NCBI GenBank assembly: GCA_963971425.1 | Contig: OZ020516.1 | Location: forward strand, 11,892,593 to 11,956,592 | DNA length: 64,000 bases | Reading direction: 5' to 3' | Source: Bryoerythrophyllum caledonicum | Taxonomy: Eukaryota > Streptophyta > Bryopsida > Pottiales > Pottiaceae | Program-made: the position numbers and the translations under genes | In this document: positions 9,691 to 22,239 of the stretch, in pieces | How the letters are laid out: every line of letters starts with the position of its first letter | How positions within the stretch are numbered: position 1 is the stretch's first letter | Notes under the pieces: model-generated | Seen by the model: only the letters and a program-made list of their open reading frames with translations | What the model was told of the DNA's origin: nothing | The model's database searches: none

Positions 9691-12263
9691 CAATGAACTC
9701 GACCGGTCAAGAATTTGTTGCAAGCTCTCTGACCATGTCTTTGTGGACAAGCCGGCAGAGATGTTTGGTCACCTTGAATAAACTACCAACGGCACGGCTG
9801 TTGAAATTGCCACCTGCAAAATGTTGGTTGCTAATGTGCTCATCCATTGTGCATTCATCAACTGCCAGGGAAAGGTGCCGCATCGACTTGCCCTTTTGTT
9901 GGAGGTTTTGCAACTTGAAGCTTCAGAGAGTAGCACCCCCCTATCAAATCCCACTTGCTTTCGCACGTCGTCGTTTGCTGAAGTGGATTTGTGTGGAGCT
10001 TCTCTTAATGAATCTAAGAAAGCCACCCTGGCACTTTCCAAATCGGATCCCCTCTGTAATAGACCCTCAAGTGTTGGAAACTGGTTCCTATAGTAGGCCA
10101 CATTCGAACACAGCTTTGTCAAGACCAAGAAAAAAAGGTGGACTACGCATGGGCCTCGTTTGTCTACAAGCAAAACGTTCCGTTTGTCGTGGCCCGGTCT
10201 GCAAGTTTTAGGAAGGCGGTCAAGGAAGTTGTTGACCTACGTCGCCCCTACCTACCTCCATTGTACAACGACCTCCAAAAACGGCTACTGGATGAGAAGA
10301 AGAAATAACTCTCCAATGACATGAAGTTGAAGATGGGATCTTTAATTCACGGCTTCGGTTGCACCACCTCTGTAGATGGATGGAGCTCTGTGATCAACCG
10401 GCCGTTGATGAATATTATGCAATACACACTACAAAAAAAGAGGGTGTGTAGCAACGTTTTGAAAAATTCCTAAGCAACGCCTAAGGGCTTGCTTTGTATA
10501 TAAAACCACGCTTCAGTTGTTGCTTCTTTAAAAAGCAAGCCCCTAGGCGTTGCTTAGGAATTTTACAAAACGTTGCTACACACCATGTTTTTTTGTAGTG
10601 TATGGCCTGCTAGAGAGGAGTCCCTTGTGTCTGTAGACACCTCCGGGGAATTTAAGGACCACAAATATGTGGCTAGCATCATGACAAAGTACGTGGAGGT
10701 TGTGGGTCCTACCAACATCGTACAAATCTGCATCAACAACGTTGCGGTAATGAAAAAGGAAATTAAGAAGGTGCAAGAGAAGTACCCCCATATATATTTC
10801 CAAGGGTGCGGGGCCCATGTTATGAACCTACTTATATGTGATTGGAGAAAGCAGGCATGGGCGGCTGGGCCAACGAAATTGTGAGCAAAGCAAAGACTTT
10901 TGTGGACTTTGTGAAGAAGCGGCATGTACCTCTGGCGGTCTTCCGCTTCCACACGAAGAACCTCTCCCTCATCAGACCAGGTGCCACGCACTTTGCCATA
11001 AACTATCTGATGATTGATCGCTTGTTGAAGGTTGAGCAGGCGCTCGAGCTCACACTTGTTGATACAAAGTGGGACGAGTACGTTAGGGCATTAGAGAGCG
11101 AGAAATTAAACTACCGTGAAAAGGCAAGGAACATATAGAAAGCCGTGCAATGTGAGTAGTTTTGGGGAGTATGCAACAACTTTTATGAGCTCGTCAAACC
11201 GGCCGTCCTTGCGTTGAAGGAGTTTGACGAGAAGAGCCCTTGCATTGCTAAGGTGCAAGTCATTACGACAAACCTTTAGAAACACGTGCGGCCGCTTCGA
11301 AACAAACCGGTGTTGTTGCAAACCATGTGGGAGAGCGTCTTGAAACACGGTGGTCTTAGCTATGCACCGACCTCCACTGCACTGGGCCTTTGATTTGAAT
11401 CCATACCTCATCAATGACGGGATGCTCCACAACAACTGCGATGCAAGAAGTGCGATGCATAGAGTATCTCAGAGCCATGTCGACGGCAACACTGATGTGC
11501 TCGGTGGGTTGCTTTGTGAGTTTAAAGCGTACGAGTACTAGCAGTACAAGGTTGATCCGTACGATGTCGGGTGGGATGTAAATAGCCTGAAGATTGCTCC
11601 ACATTTCTGATAGGACCAACTAGGCTACCGTGGAAAGCATTTACAAAACCTATCTTGTCGCGTGTTGGCGCAAGTAATGTCGTCTTCCTCATGCAAGGGT
11701 ATTTGGAACCACTACTCTTTAATGCATAGTAAGAGTGGGAATGGATAGCACATTTCACAAGAGGAGGGCTTTGTCTACATGTACTCGAACTCCAAGCTGA
11801 AGAGGGATAGGCTTCGGCTCAAGGACAATGCAGAGGTGGAGTGGTACAGAATGAACGACAAATCGAGAGGCCTTAGGCTCGGATGGTGATGGCGATTCAA
11901 CCGACAACAAGTATAGAGCGGGGTCAGATGATGCACCTACTCATGGAGGACCTCTTCAAGAGGACAGTGGTGATTGGAGTTCGGCCAATAACGACGATGA
12001 CAACTACAACCTAGTAGACTGGCACTTGCACAACCAGGGACAATTCAACGCTACATCGTTGCTTGTAGCGGTGCTCGGCGATATTTAGAGAGTAGAGGTT
12101 GAAGGCGAAGACGACGAAATGACATTGCCGGTGTCACCAACCTTGCTTACAGGAGAGTTGATGCAGAGCTCTTATGAAGATGTCATCATCCATTGCAAAC
12201 TCTGTGTTGAGCAAAGAAAGATCGGTAACCTCAACATATTGAGAGTCCTAACCTACATCATAT
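9690..12263 (+). pseudogene. hAT-family transposase (DUF659 type), dead copy
   Basis: The conserved hAT core is readable by eye. It runs from VPFVVARSASFRKAV near 10175, through SVDGWSSVINRPLMN near 10370 and VSVDTSGEFKDHKYV near 10630, to the IYFQGCGAHVMNLL block near 10790. Then follow KRHVPLAVF and a long helical region, and the C-terminal dimerisation domain near 11600-11790 (DQLGYRGKHLQNL, then a Ser-rich SCxxxW-like stretch and YMYSN). The gene is broken by a frameshift near 10860 and by TAG/TAA/TGA codons. At 11608-11613 TGA-TAG replaces the Trp-Trp pair expected in the family. A MITE (10427-10600) sits inside it. The N-terminal zinc-finger region (9690-10130) is too decayed to assign. 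A frame change near 11885 leads into an acidic tail ending near 12263. Confidence 0.75.
10427..10600. mobile_element. CACTA-like MITE, 174 bp, inside hAT gene
   Basis: Both ends read CACTACAAAAAAA inwards. The two arms remain complementary for about 65 bp (GTGTGTAGCAACGTTTTG and AATTCCTAAGCAACGCCTA segments). CACTACA termini are typical of En/Spm (CACTA) elements, but the expected 3 bp target duplication is not clear (ACA left, TAT right). Its length is divisible by three, and the transposase frame is continuous across it once it is left out. Confidence 0.8.
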
Positions 12264-14025
12264 AAACAAAAAAACACACTGAAACAAGTTTACGTAGTAT
12301 ACCCTCAAGTAGTGAAGAACTAGTAAATCACAAGAGTACTCAAGCGTCTCACACTCCACAAAGGGAGAATCAACGAGTGCAAGTATGAGAGAATGTAGAG
12401 CCTTTACTAATGATAAACAATCAGTCACAAACAAAGGTAATCACTAAACACTCTCTAACTCACGCACAAAGCTTGTCATTGACAAAGACGTTGAGTCAAG
12501 GAGGTGTGCGGCGCTATATGCATACACACACAACCCTGCCTGGATGAAAAACATCCACGGATGAATGTGGTGCATCGTCGTACGTCCCTAAATCCATAGA
12601 TTAGCAACAAATTAATCTACACTAAAATACTACGATGTAGAGAGGCCCTCAACGCCACGTCCTGTGATATTCCGCCGAGTTTGCTGCGGCATTTTGTATT
12701 CTCCAGTTCGTTCCAAGGAGCAAAAGCCGCCTCCATTGTGTCACGTTGTCGTGGAGAGAGAATTTGCCTTGGGATAACGCTGGGTTCTGGGCTGCTACCA
12801 GTTTCAGTCAAAAGAAAAGGAAGATGCCACAAATATGAATTCCATTAATCTACAATGATGACCAAGGTCTTGATCTACATAGAAAGTCGAGTTTTTGCTT
12901 CATCTTGACAAACCCTTGCAAGTAGTCAAACATGAAGTTGTATAAACATGGGCAGTTGAACCCCTTCCCACTAAATCGGGCTCTATTACTTCTAAACTAA
13001 CTATATAAATATATGCAATACTTTTTTGAAAAGGTAATACAGTAAGGTTTCTATATCCAAAGTTTCAACACAAAAAGATCTTTACAACTATTTCTATGAA
13101 GAATCAAAGTTATTGTTCTAAAATAATAAAGCCAGCCGATCCCTTCCCATTCAAACTAGCATAACTCTTGCACTATAGCTTGGAAATAAACATGTAATAG
13201 CTTTTTGAAAAGCTAACAACAAGATGAATAAGTACCAAGAATTTCAACTCTACTGGCTCTAATCGTAATGAACTATGGTTACTCAAATTCTCTGCTTTAA
13301 ACTTGTGGAATGAAAATCACTCTTCCGAGAACACCCCTTCAACAGATCAAGTGCCATGGCTCCATAACAACTCAGATTTGAGCTTGTGATAGCTCATTAC
13401 AAAGCTAATACAATCACCACTATATGTACAAAGATTCACTATCTCACTCTTTGTATACAAGTTTCTACATGGAATCAAAGTTACTGCTCTCGAAAATTTA
13501 TGGCAGCAGTACCCTCTTTTATTCAAATCCACACCATAGCTTCTACATAACTCCGATTGGAGCGTGTGATAGCTTGTTAGAAAGCTATTAACAAGTTCTA
13601 CATTACTCTAAAAATTGACATCAAAACTCACAAAATTGTACCTGTCATACAAGAAAACCCGAGCGTCTTTTATACTAAATGGAGGACGTTTTGGCCGAGG
13701 GAGGAGGGAAGGAAAGTCAAGGGCCTAAATCAGCCTATGCCTCTCTAGCCTTTCTTTTTACTCACCCTTGGACGCCAAAGTCCATTTACCTCCAAATCTT
13801 ATATAAATCTTCCCACATTAGCCTAGCTTGACTTTTATTTTCTAACCTATAACTCTACTACAAGTTGGCACTATATTTCTCCCTCTAAACTAATCCCCAA
13901 ACTAAACATTTCTCATTTCTACTACAAACTATAATATCATAGCACTCTGTTTAAGTTTTTTGATCTCAGAAGAGTAAGAGAATAGCTTAAATATCATTAG
14001 AGCCCACGTACTGCCATCGACCGTG
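12264..14025. other. Non-coding stretch between hAT remnant and SINE-like unit
   Basis: No supported gene. The part 12.98-13.66 kb is the degenerate tandem repeat listed separately. The rest is AT-rich with no recognisable domain in any frame. Confidence 0.45.
12980..13660. repeat. Degenerate tandem repeat, ~180-190 bp period, four units
   Basis: A box of the form AGCTTTTTGAAAAGCTAA recurs in diverged form near 13022, 13201, 13390 and 13573 (spacing about 180-190 bp). The accompanying GAATCAAAGTTA-like and CATAACT-like blocks repeat with it. On the opposite strand the units match the repeats at 3545-3850. Confidence 0.55.
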
Positions 14026-14160
14026 GCTTCGTTCGGCTGGCTAAGCTTTTCGTTGCACCTCGTCGGGCCGGGTTCGATTCCTTGGCTTGTCAGAGCCGCT
14101 GGCGCTCGCGTGGTCAGGGGACTGCCGGAATCAGCAGCAAATCCAGCTGGTGGACGCTCC
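14026..14160 (+). repeat. tRNA-derived SINE-like head
   Basis: GGCTGGCTAAGC (A-box-like) lies about 35 bp before GGGTTCGATTCC (B box). A GC-rich body follows. The T-arm is good, but no acceptor stem or anticodon arm could be paired, so I read it as a SINE relic and not a tRNA gene. It is similar in layout to the minus-strand unit at 2105-2345. Confidence 0.45.
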
Positions 14161-14497
14161 TAAACCCTGAACCAATGATAAGATGCAGTAAAGATCCTCT
14201 AAGATAAGCTTCTGGCCTGGTAGGGTAATTGAGGAAAAGCCGTTTATTCTCCACAATTACTTTAACCAACTAAATTCCCCATTTTTCTCCTCAATCTTAT
14301 TTTTTATATCATGAACTGTATCGCATCACGACAACGTGTGGTGGGGTTCTCACATACAGAGGGCGGCTCAAAAGCTTCAACTTACCAACAACATGAACAC
14401 ATAGTAGCTGCTGCCTGCTGAGTCCAATAATGAGAATTGTCCGTTGGCGCACAATTTGAGGCTTCTTAGGCAAGATGCCTAAATTCCGTGTGCAAGT

Positions 14498-15037
14498 TTG
14501 AGAGGGGCCATTGGAAACATGCCTGGACCCTTGTTTGTTGTTGATACTGGAGTAGGACTCTCCTCAAAACACGGGAGTTTAGTAGATGCAACGATACGGG
14601 CTGCTGATCAATACGGAAAACTCCGCACCATGATGCCGTTTTGCGGCAAGGGATTCGCAATGCGGACCGTGCGTTGGTTTCTTACTCATCAGATGAGTGT
14701 CAATAAGGGCCCGTTAATGAATGAGTTTGACACCCTTGACGCGAATGGACAACAGAGGATACAACTACTTGCTACAATGGTGGCGGAAGCCTCTCGAACA
14801 CTAGCAAAGTGTAAGAAGATATGTCTTTTAAAGGGTATAAAGCGACGTTTGCAACGAAGGCCGGATTCTAGGGTCAAGGATGGGCTACACATGAAGAAGA
14901 CAAAATCAACAATATTGCACCTTAGTGAAAACAAAGGAAGTAGACAAGAACGCATTGAAGAAGATGACAACAACGCTACGAGTAGAGCGGAGGTCAAAGG
15001 AAATACGAAGTGGACGTTAGAAGGGCGTAGAGAATGA
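14498..15037 (+). CDS. Hypothetical protein, up to 179 aa
   Basis: This is the longest clean frame in an otherwise non-coding 2 kb. I do not recognise it. The N-terminal 110 residues look like a folded segment (GPLFVVDTGVGLSSKHGSL then alternating helices). The C-terminal third is strongly basic then acidic, with Lys/Arg- and Glu/Asp-rich runs. Codon composition is unlike the compact host genes, and the frame could be a transposon-derived fragment. Confidence 0.25.
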   Translation: MRGAIGNMPGPLFVVDTGVGLSSKHGSLVDATIRAADQYGKLRTMMPFCGKGFAMRTVRWFLTHQMSVNKGPLMNEFDTLDANGQQRIQLLATMVAEASRTLAKCKKICLLKGIKRRLQRRPDSRVKDGLHMKKTKSTILHLSENKGSRQERIEEDDNNATSRAEVKGNTKWTLEGRRE

Positions 15038-16181
15038 CTTGCAACCATGCAACAGTTGAGAGTCTACCATAGCTTGTAGTGGGGACGACATATTTGTAGA
15101 GATATGATGCTCCATAGAGCTGATAAGACAAGGACCACTTTTTAAAAGGTCTTATAAGCTCATTGCACTTCCTCAATTATAAAATGCAATGTTGCACCAA
15201 ATTCGACATAAATATGCTTCCATTCATCATTGCAATGCACGTTTTAAACAAAGTTCACATATTTGGGCACTTTGAAGTCTGTGGTATTTAATTTTGTACT
15301 TTGTTTCAATTTCAAATTTTACCTCTGATGGATACAAAGGATTCATTGGAAAACATTCATAACTTCTCACACAACATCTTCAAGTTCTAACCACTTAGAC
15401 TACACGGCAATTAAAACTATGCAATTTAATGACCTTTTAGAAACAACATTGATTCAATCATTTTTGTTGTTTCGGGTTGAAGATGGGCTTCAACTATCAC
15501 CCGATGTCTCTGAGCTCGCCCGAGAAGCCTCGTACGATGCGTCCTCAGCAACACTAGTTGCCGGTCTAAAAAACCGGCGGCGAGAGCTGCGACGAGGGCC
15601 CGCGTCCACTTCGTTCGCCGCTTTGTTATCTATACGCTGCATCTACCGTCACATTTCAGACTAAAACTCGTCCCGTTCCTCCCGGCGGTGCTTTCTATCT
15701 CGGACCAAAGATAGCTTAACTTCATCATTGGATAGCGCCCTCATCGCTGCTTCAATCCTTTGCACTTACTTTTCTACGATGGGTTCTTCCATAAACATGC
15801 CAACCATCGCACACTCAAGATCTCCTATCAACTTGGCTATGATGGTGTGGTTCATGCAGTTCATGAATGTCGTGATGACAACCTCTTGGGTGGCGATTCC
15901 TATACAACGAACAAACCGTTGAGTCCGGATGGAAGTGGGTTGTACTGTACATACCTCAATTTTTATAGGTGTTGGTTATGGGTATTGGTTGGTTACCAGG
16001 GGTTCCTGTACATTAACAATACATATCATGTCTCAGAAGTTTGAAGCTAGTAAAGAATAAAGCTGATTAAGAATCATACACCAAAACTACGCTCAATCCA
16101 ACACAAATTTCTCTGTCTATAGCTATTTTTTAAAAATCCTAGACATGGCCCGGACATGGCTGAAGAGCGTCACCGTGCGTT
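15038..16181. other. Intergenic, nothing assigned
   Basis: Only short unrelated open frames are present. A GC-rich patch near 15530-15610 shows no domain. It lies downstream (3' side) of the minus-strand membrane protein gene. Confidence 0.4.
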
Positions 16182-17475
16182 CTATTGCGACTTGAGATCC
16201 GTGAATTGGAGGTTGTTGTCAGCCGCCGCGAGCGCGAACTGGTTGAGGCAGAGGACGGCGACGTTGCATCCGAGGAAGAACCAGACGATGACGGAGAATT
16301 GCGCGCCGACAAAGACGCAGAGGTGCCTATCCAAGGAAACGCTGGACAAGCTGACGATCATGCCGAGCACAGCAAGATTGAGCCACCAGTGCGCCTCGCG
16401 GTGCTTTTCTTGCAGCCTCGTCGTGACACCAGCGCTTCTGATTTTCGCCTTGGATTTGCGCATGAACCAGGCGCCGACGGCGAGCGCGGCCAGGCACGGG
16501 ACGATGTAGAGCTGCTCCTGCAGGAGCGGCGGAGATAGTTGCGCCACGACGATGAAGACGAGCGCGACGAGGAGCTGGCGCAGGCGCTGCGCAGGCGTGC
16601 GGTCGTCGAGGCACCCTGCGTAGGCTGCGAAGCCGGCGATGATGGAGAGCGCGGACATGCCCGTCCCGATCAGGTCGAGCAGGTGCGGGAGCGCGAATAT
16701 GTGCAGGCAGTGGAAGAAGAAGCCGCCGCAGCACATGCACGAGTACCAAAGTAGCGAGCACGACCACGAGAACAGCCCCGGGCGCGCGTTGGCGCCCTCA
16801 CGAACCACGCGCTGGAACGCCCGGGCGCCGGTGAGCAAGCTTAGCACGAAGCCCGTGAGGATCACCACCGCGCCTACCGGCCAGAAGAGCTTCACTGGCG
16901 CATCAAACCCCGGAACCTGCAAGAAACACAGCTATACCTCAGGTTTCTTGACCATTCCTCATCTTATTAAATTCCTGGGTACAAATCTTTGAGCTCGAAA
17001 TCACTCTCTCGAAATTACTCTTTCGAAATTTCAGGATACAAATCTGAGGTTTATCTTGCCGTGAATCAATCGATAGTACACTGAGCTTACAAACCAAAAT
17101 TGTAACCGATCAAGCCCTAAGTCTATTCCGAAGCGGAATTCCTGAACTCCTCCAATTTATGAATTTCGTGCTACAACTAAGCAATCGATGAAGCTACAAC
17201 TACGACTGACAAAAGTACAATCGATCGAGAGTGAGACCGCCATCATCCCGCAACTCCCAAGTGCCGCGAACAATCGAAAACAAACCAGGCCGTGGCGCAG
17301 CGATCAGAAACTTATGATAGTAATCAAACTGGATTACCTGGAGATCGACCGACGGCATGGGACACCGCTGCGCTACCCAATCCGGCAGCAAATTGTCGTA
17401 GAGCCACGGCGCATGGTCCTTCAAGAAGCCATTGAAAGTCGCCGGGAAGAACAGCCTGACCAACTCCTTCGACAT
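16182..17475 (-). CDS. Multi-pass membrane protein, TMEM8/CREST-like (290 aa)
   Basis: Two exons on the minus strand, 17475-17338 and 16916-16182, join with GT-AG ends in phase 0. The protein starts MSKELVRLFFP and ends in TAG. About seven hydrophobic segments are visible. Segments 2-3 (FFFHCLHIFALPHLLDLIGTG then MSALSIIAGFAAYAG) place His and Asp residues as in CREST-superfamily hydrolases and TMEM8/myomaker-like proteins. A late REAHWWLNL helix supplies another His. Many CREST proteins are metal-dependent lipid amidases or receptors; whether this one is catalytic cannot be told. The body is GC-rich, unlike its AT-rich surroundings, as expected of a real host gene. DUF716-like membrane proteins are the alternative. 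Confidence 0.6.
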
Positions 17476-19670
17476 GATATCTCACCTCCTCCGTGAAAAC
17501 ACGAAACAATTCACTCCACCCTCACGGCCGGCATCGCCTCGTGGATCTAGAAAAAACTCGTCTTCTGAATTCATCCTCCATACACTTCCGCAAGTTGCTT
17601 GCGGCGCACTTCGACGTGACCTCGATATCGCGCCGTCGATGTGGGTGGTGGCGGGACCCGTTTAAATACGTTGCCCTGACCGGACGCTTGCGTCGCTGAT
17701 TATTAATATCGACTCTTCTCCGCCGTCGATGATGATCGACGCTGCATGGCATTCATGGGCCGCAAATGCTTGATCATATCATAATAACAACATAAGGAAA
17801 GAAGACTTCATTCTCTCTAGAAATGGTCTGAGAAAACTCGATCTGGAAGCCAAAAACAAGTATTCAGTGCATCATCAAGTCTTCATCACTATTAATAAGT
17901 TTTCTTGATGTTTTTCCTGGTCGTTTGTTTACGCAAACCAAGCTCACTTTCAAGCATCATACATTTTGTTATGATTGTAGAACTATGATATTCTGTGCAC
18001 ACAAAGGAGTTGCATTGGAGGAATGACTCTGAATGCGGCGTTTACCAGAGGTGGTGGCCAAGAGTAGATCGTGAAAAGAATATCCTCAGGCCAAGGTTAT
18101 CTAGTACATATGTCTCCCCGGGGTACGTATGGTGTACTCTGTACGCCGTACTGATACATTTGTGGTCGCTACTTTTCCACGTCGCCTTGCTTTTCCACGT
18201 TGACTACTTTTTCCCGTCACCTTCTTTTCCATGTCACCTTACTTTTCCCCGTCACCCTACTTTTCCGTGTCACCTCTCTTTTGTCATGATACCATGCTTT
18301 TGTCACATCATCCCTTCAAATTAGGTTATCACTAAGTTAAAAGTAATAAGCACTTTGTTTCAATGAAGAAACTTCTATGTGGCCTCCATGAATTTTCTTC
18401 ATACTTACACAAATTACTTGTGGTTGAATATGTAAAACTTGGTCATTTGTATTCAAGCATGTTCTCGGGCATATTTGGAGTACGTTGCAAGTATGTTGAC
18501 TAGAACTGAATACATGTACGGATACTTGTACTCTGTTATTTGGTAACCCATCTCAGGTTCTGAATTAGCTTTGGGAGAGGAGAAGAATCTTCTATAGGTC
18601 TAATGAAAGGATTGGCATCAGTTAACCCCTAAAAGACTGAGAGTTTGGTTGGGGGATAAATGAGAATTGGGCAAGTTCCTAAAAACCTAATATTGATTAT
18701 TTATATTAAAGAAACTATTAAGACTAGAAATTTTGATAAGCTTCATGGGGGTATTTTTATTTTGTTTTTTGGATTTATAAAGAAAAAGCTATGGCACTTC
18801 AAACATTAAAAACGTGAATTCTGGGGAGTTGGACAAGGTATTGTACGGGTGAACAGTACTACGGTAGTGGTGAATAGTGCAATTTTTTGAGGCGTGTTGC
18901 AGTGAAAGAATGTTCCTAGTAACCTTCATTGATGTTACTTTAAAATGCATTGAAATTAGGAATTTCATTTTATTTAAAATTTATTTTTTACTCCAGGAGG
19001 ATAATTTAGCATGATGCTTTCATCTATGATTTGGATTTAGATGATTTTATTTTTAATAAAAAAAAATTATCTACTAGGAGAATAATCTTGCTTTGCTAAG
19101 AAAAAGGCGGCTTTCTATACTCCTAGGCATAGCAAGGCCTTTTACCTTATCATAAACCCCTCCACTACTTATGATATTTAGCAAGAAGTCTGAAGAATTC
19201 CGGTCCCTAGAGGCGGCCGGCGTGAATGAAGTGTCTATTTATTCCACCACTAAGTTTATGTCCATTGGACATGGGTTAGTAATATAGAACTACTCTCCTT
19301 TCTCAAGGATAGACACTATGTAATTAGTAACAAGGAACCAAAAACCAAGTATGATTGCACGAGCCAGAGGCTCAAAAGGACCCTTTCAAGATTTAGTTAA
19401 CAGAGGTGGAGTGTAGGGAGTAGCAAGTTTTAAACCCTATAAGCTTAAAAGCCTCCACTAGAGATTGTAAGAGTCCCCTCGGGAGACTCTTGAACCTTCA
19501 GGGTATAAGGAGTATCTCTTAATTCAGGGAGAGGTTGGTTGTTTTTAAGTTTGCGTTTGTATAGGAGAATTGACATCACATGTTGGATAGCAATAGTGTT
19601 TATGTTGGTGAATGTTTTCTTAATTGGGTTAGTGGAAATAGCAAATGTTTCTTCAAGGCTTCCATTGATG
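17476..19670. other. Intergenic; contains a ~19 bp minisatellite
   Basis: The first 250 bp upstream of the membrane-protein start is GC-rich and probably holds its promoter. Bases about 18170-18300 repeat a unit like CTTTTCCACGTCACC about six times. The remainder is AT-rich with no gene that I can support. Confidence 0.45.
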
Positions 19671-19679
19671 GAATAAAGG

Positions 19680-20470
19680 TGGTAGTTATGGCGCCAACAG
19701 TGATAACAATGAGATGGTCAACTTTCCATCCAAGAGCTTTAATGTCATTAATAATTGTTTAGTTATTTTTTTTTCCATTGTTGTATCATTATAGTATTTG
19801 AATTTAATGAATTGGATAGTAAGGTTTGGGTCTATGTGGTCCGGTGTGGGGTCATTATATGGTAGACCTTTAACACTTATTATGACTTGTTTAAATCTGG
19901 TATTATAGTGACATCTTTGAGTTCCACATGTGCATGGAAGTAGCCATAGGAGGACCGTGTTTTCTTGTGGGTTGTTATTAAAGGTTCCGACGTTCATGAG
20001 TATGAAGCAATGAGGTTTGTTTGACAATACAATTAGTTTTCAGATTTTCCATACTACTCAATTGTGCCTTTTGACAGTTAAGGAATGTATGTGGTGGTTT
20101 TGGCATTTAAGGAGTACATGTAGCCATGTATCTGGATCCATAGAGGTGCATATTGGGCATGTTATGGATGGAAATCGTTCTATTCCAAAGGAGAGTTGTT
20201 TGCGGGCATTCCCCATATATTGTCCCATGCAGAATTTAACAAGGCAAGTTTTCTCTGCATCTATAAGAATGGAGTTTTCCAAAAGTTTTTGGAGGATTCA
20301 TTGTCAATGTGGTTGTTACTAGTCCATTTATATATGTTAGGGAATATTTCTGCAATTAAATCAAGGTTGTTAATTACGTCTTGCTTTTTGAGATACTTGC
20401 CGAAGAATCTGATAGGGCCTTTGTCTGGGGTTGATACTGTGATTGCCAAAACTGGTTACAAACACATCAT
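19680..20470 (-). pseudogene. Degraded non-LTR retrotransposon fragment
   Basis: Read on the minus strand, fragments occur in order: VSTPDKGPIRFFGKYLKKQD near 20440; KFCMGQYMGNARKQL near 20210; a zinc-knuckle CPICTSMDPDTWLHVLLKC near 20140; and WLLPCTCGTQRC near 19930. The CxxC-(n)-H-x4-C arrangement downstream of a reverse transcriptase is typical of plant LINE-type ORF2 C-termini. Frames are broken between these blocks, and no polymerase core is present. Assignment to LINE rests on recall of the motif. Confidence 0.45.
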
Positions 20471-20702
20471 ATTGAAATTCAACGATCAATGTAAGGAAAT
20501 TGGATGTACCAAAAATGAAATCATAAATTGAATAGGATTACCATCGCAATTAGTCATACTTCCATAGGGATTGAAGTCTATTACACACAAGTATGCATGT
20601 AGAGAAAAAAAGTAAAGTGAAGTTGAGCCCAAAACTCAGTTTTTCTCACACTAGCTAAAACAAAGTTAAAAATTTGTCCACCTACCACTAGCAGCTATAA
20701 CA

Positions 20703-21315
20703 GCTGCAATGCGCTTAGGCATGTTTCTTTACAAGACTTTCTTACACTCATTGAGAGTAATTGAAGTCCAACAATCCTTAACATGCTCCCACAATTCTAA
20801 CATTTCTTTGGAAGGTCTCTCATATTGGTTAAATTGACGTTTGAAAGTTGCCCACAAGTGTTCGATCCGATTCAAGTCTCCAGATTGTGCCGGCCACTTC
20901 AAAAGAGTGAATTCTTGCAAATTCAACCAACGACGCACACTCTTGGATGTATGTTTTGGGTCATTATCCTGCTTTTAGTAACACTCTCCTCACAGTACTA
21001 TCACTCATACCAACATGAAGCTCTTCTCTCAAGTAGTTTTCAACTTTGTGTGCAGTTTCAAAGCACCTACAGTGATTTCTCTCACACAAGCCCTGCAATC
21101 AGCTCCACTGTACACCGGTGGCCTGCCATCAAACCTACGATTCACATCACTCAACTCACTCAAATGTTGCTTACAAAATTGTGCAACTCAACTTTGAAAT
21201 ACTTGTAAGTTTCTAGCAACATTTCTAGTACTTTCACCCCTCCTCAACTTCTCTAAAGTAGCTTCTTCTATTTGCTTTCTACCAGCAATAGAGAGAGACC
21301 TGAATGAAACCATTT
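20703..21315 (-). pseudogene. Tc1/mariner transposase relic, internally deleted
   Basis: The minus-strand N-terminus near 21312 reads MVSFRSLSIAGRKQIEEA, a helix-turn-helix start like Tc1 proteins. The other end has QDNDPKHTS (second catalytic Asp) near 20960 and WPAQSGDLNRIEHLW (third catalytic acid) near 20880. The middle, including the first catalytic Asp, is missing and the frame is broken. No terminal inverted repeats were identified with confidence. Confidence 0.7.
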
Positions 21316-22018
21316 TGCTCAATTTGCATACATGATGTGTACTGAATAGGGACACAATTATAAATGTGAAGGCCAAGAACATGCCCATCCAATAAATCAG
21401 ACCTAGAAAACCACTTGTGCATGTCAGATTTGTAGCATTCATTGCGTAATCCAACTGTGAGCATAACTAAGTTTTAAAGCTAATTTACTTTGATCTATAT
21501 CTTTCTCAGATTATTTTGCATTGCTGGACTTGTAATTTGGTAGCCACATCATTTACTTGCATGTATACTTGAGCCGTCAACTGATTTGGCATTAAATACA
21601 GTAAATTATAAAATATGAATGGCTAATGGTAGACTAAACTATTTCATACTCAGTTTTGGCAGTCATTGTATTTAGTGTGCAATAACCTAACATATGGTAG
21701 AATAGATTTTTAAGAGAAAGTTTGGCAATCGGTTTTAAAATGAACTAGAATTAAAATAAGAAAGACTTATATAAATGAAGCAAGTGATTTATTAAAGGAA
21801 TAAACATGCGTCAATAGAAAAAGCAAAGAATCTATTCCACAACGAAGGATCTTTATCTCACATGACCAGTTTACTTTGGAACATGATATAGAAAACAAGC
21901 AACTCCCCATCAGTACTACCATTTTTTGTGAAGGCATTCCAGAGCAATTGCCATAGATGTCTTCAACAACTTTAGTAACAATTGATAATATAGTCACATT
22001 CTTTAACAACAATCAATA
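21316..22018. other. AT-rich non-coding stretch
   Basis: No supported feature between the Tc1 relic and the Helitron-like repeats. Confidence 0.4.
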
Positions 22019-22239
22019 TTATACTACTAAAATCATAATCTACGCAGTGAACCACGCAGCGATCAACCACGCAGTCAACCGTACAGTGAACTACAGAAAC
22101 GCTGCAATCAACTGTGCAGTTGATTGCGCAGTCAACCATGCAGTGAATCATGTTACTTTTTTTTATTTATAGTTTGTAATATAAAAACTATATTAAAATG
22201 GTTGGACTATTGCGTTGCAAAGCAAGCGCCAATTGCTAG
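22019..22239 (+). mobile_element. Non-autonomous Helitron-like unit, copy 1
   Basis: The unit begins ATACTACTAAAATCATAATC and ends with a hairpin GCGTTGCaaaGCAAGCGC, a short spacer and CTAG followed by T. That is the 3' layout of Helitrons (hairpin, then CTRR). The body is a ~12 bp minisatellite of CGCAGTCAACC type. It carries no Rep/helicase gene. Confidence 0.55.

Noticed and set aside
9693..10211. A 172-codon plus-strand frame over the hAT N-terminal region
   Set aside because: The hAT motifs (VPFVVARSASF and onward) lie in a different frame; this frame shows no domain and is a shadow.
14026..14160. Functional tRNA gene
   Set aside because: Only A- and B-box-like segments and a T-loop are convincing; no acceptor stem, anticodon arm or 73-90 nt cloverleaf could be paired.
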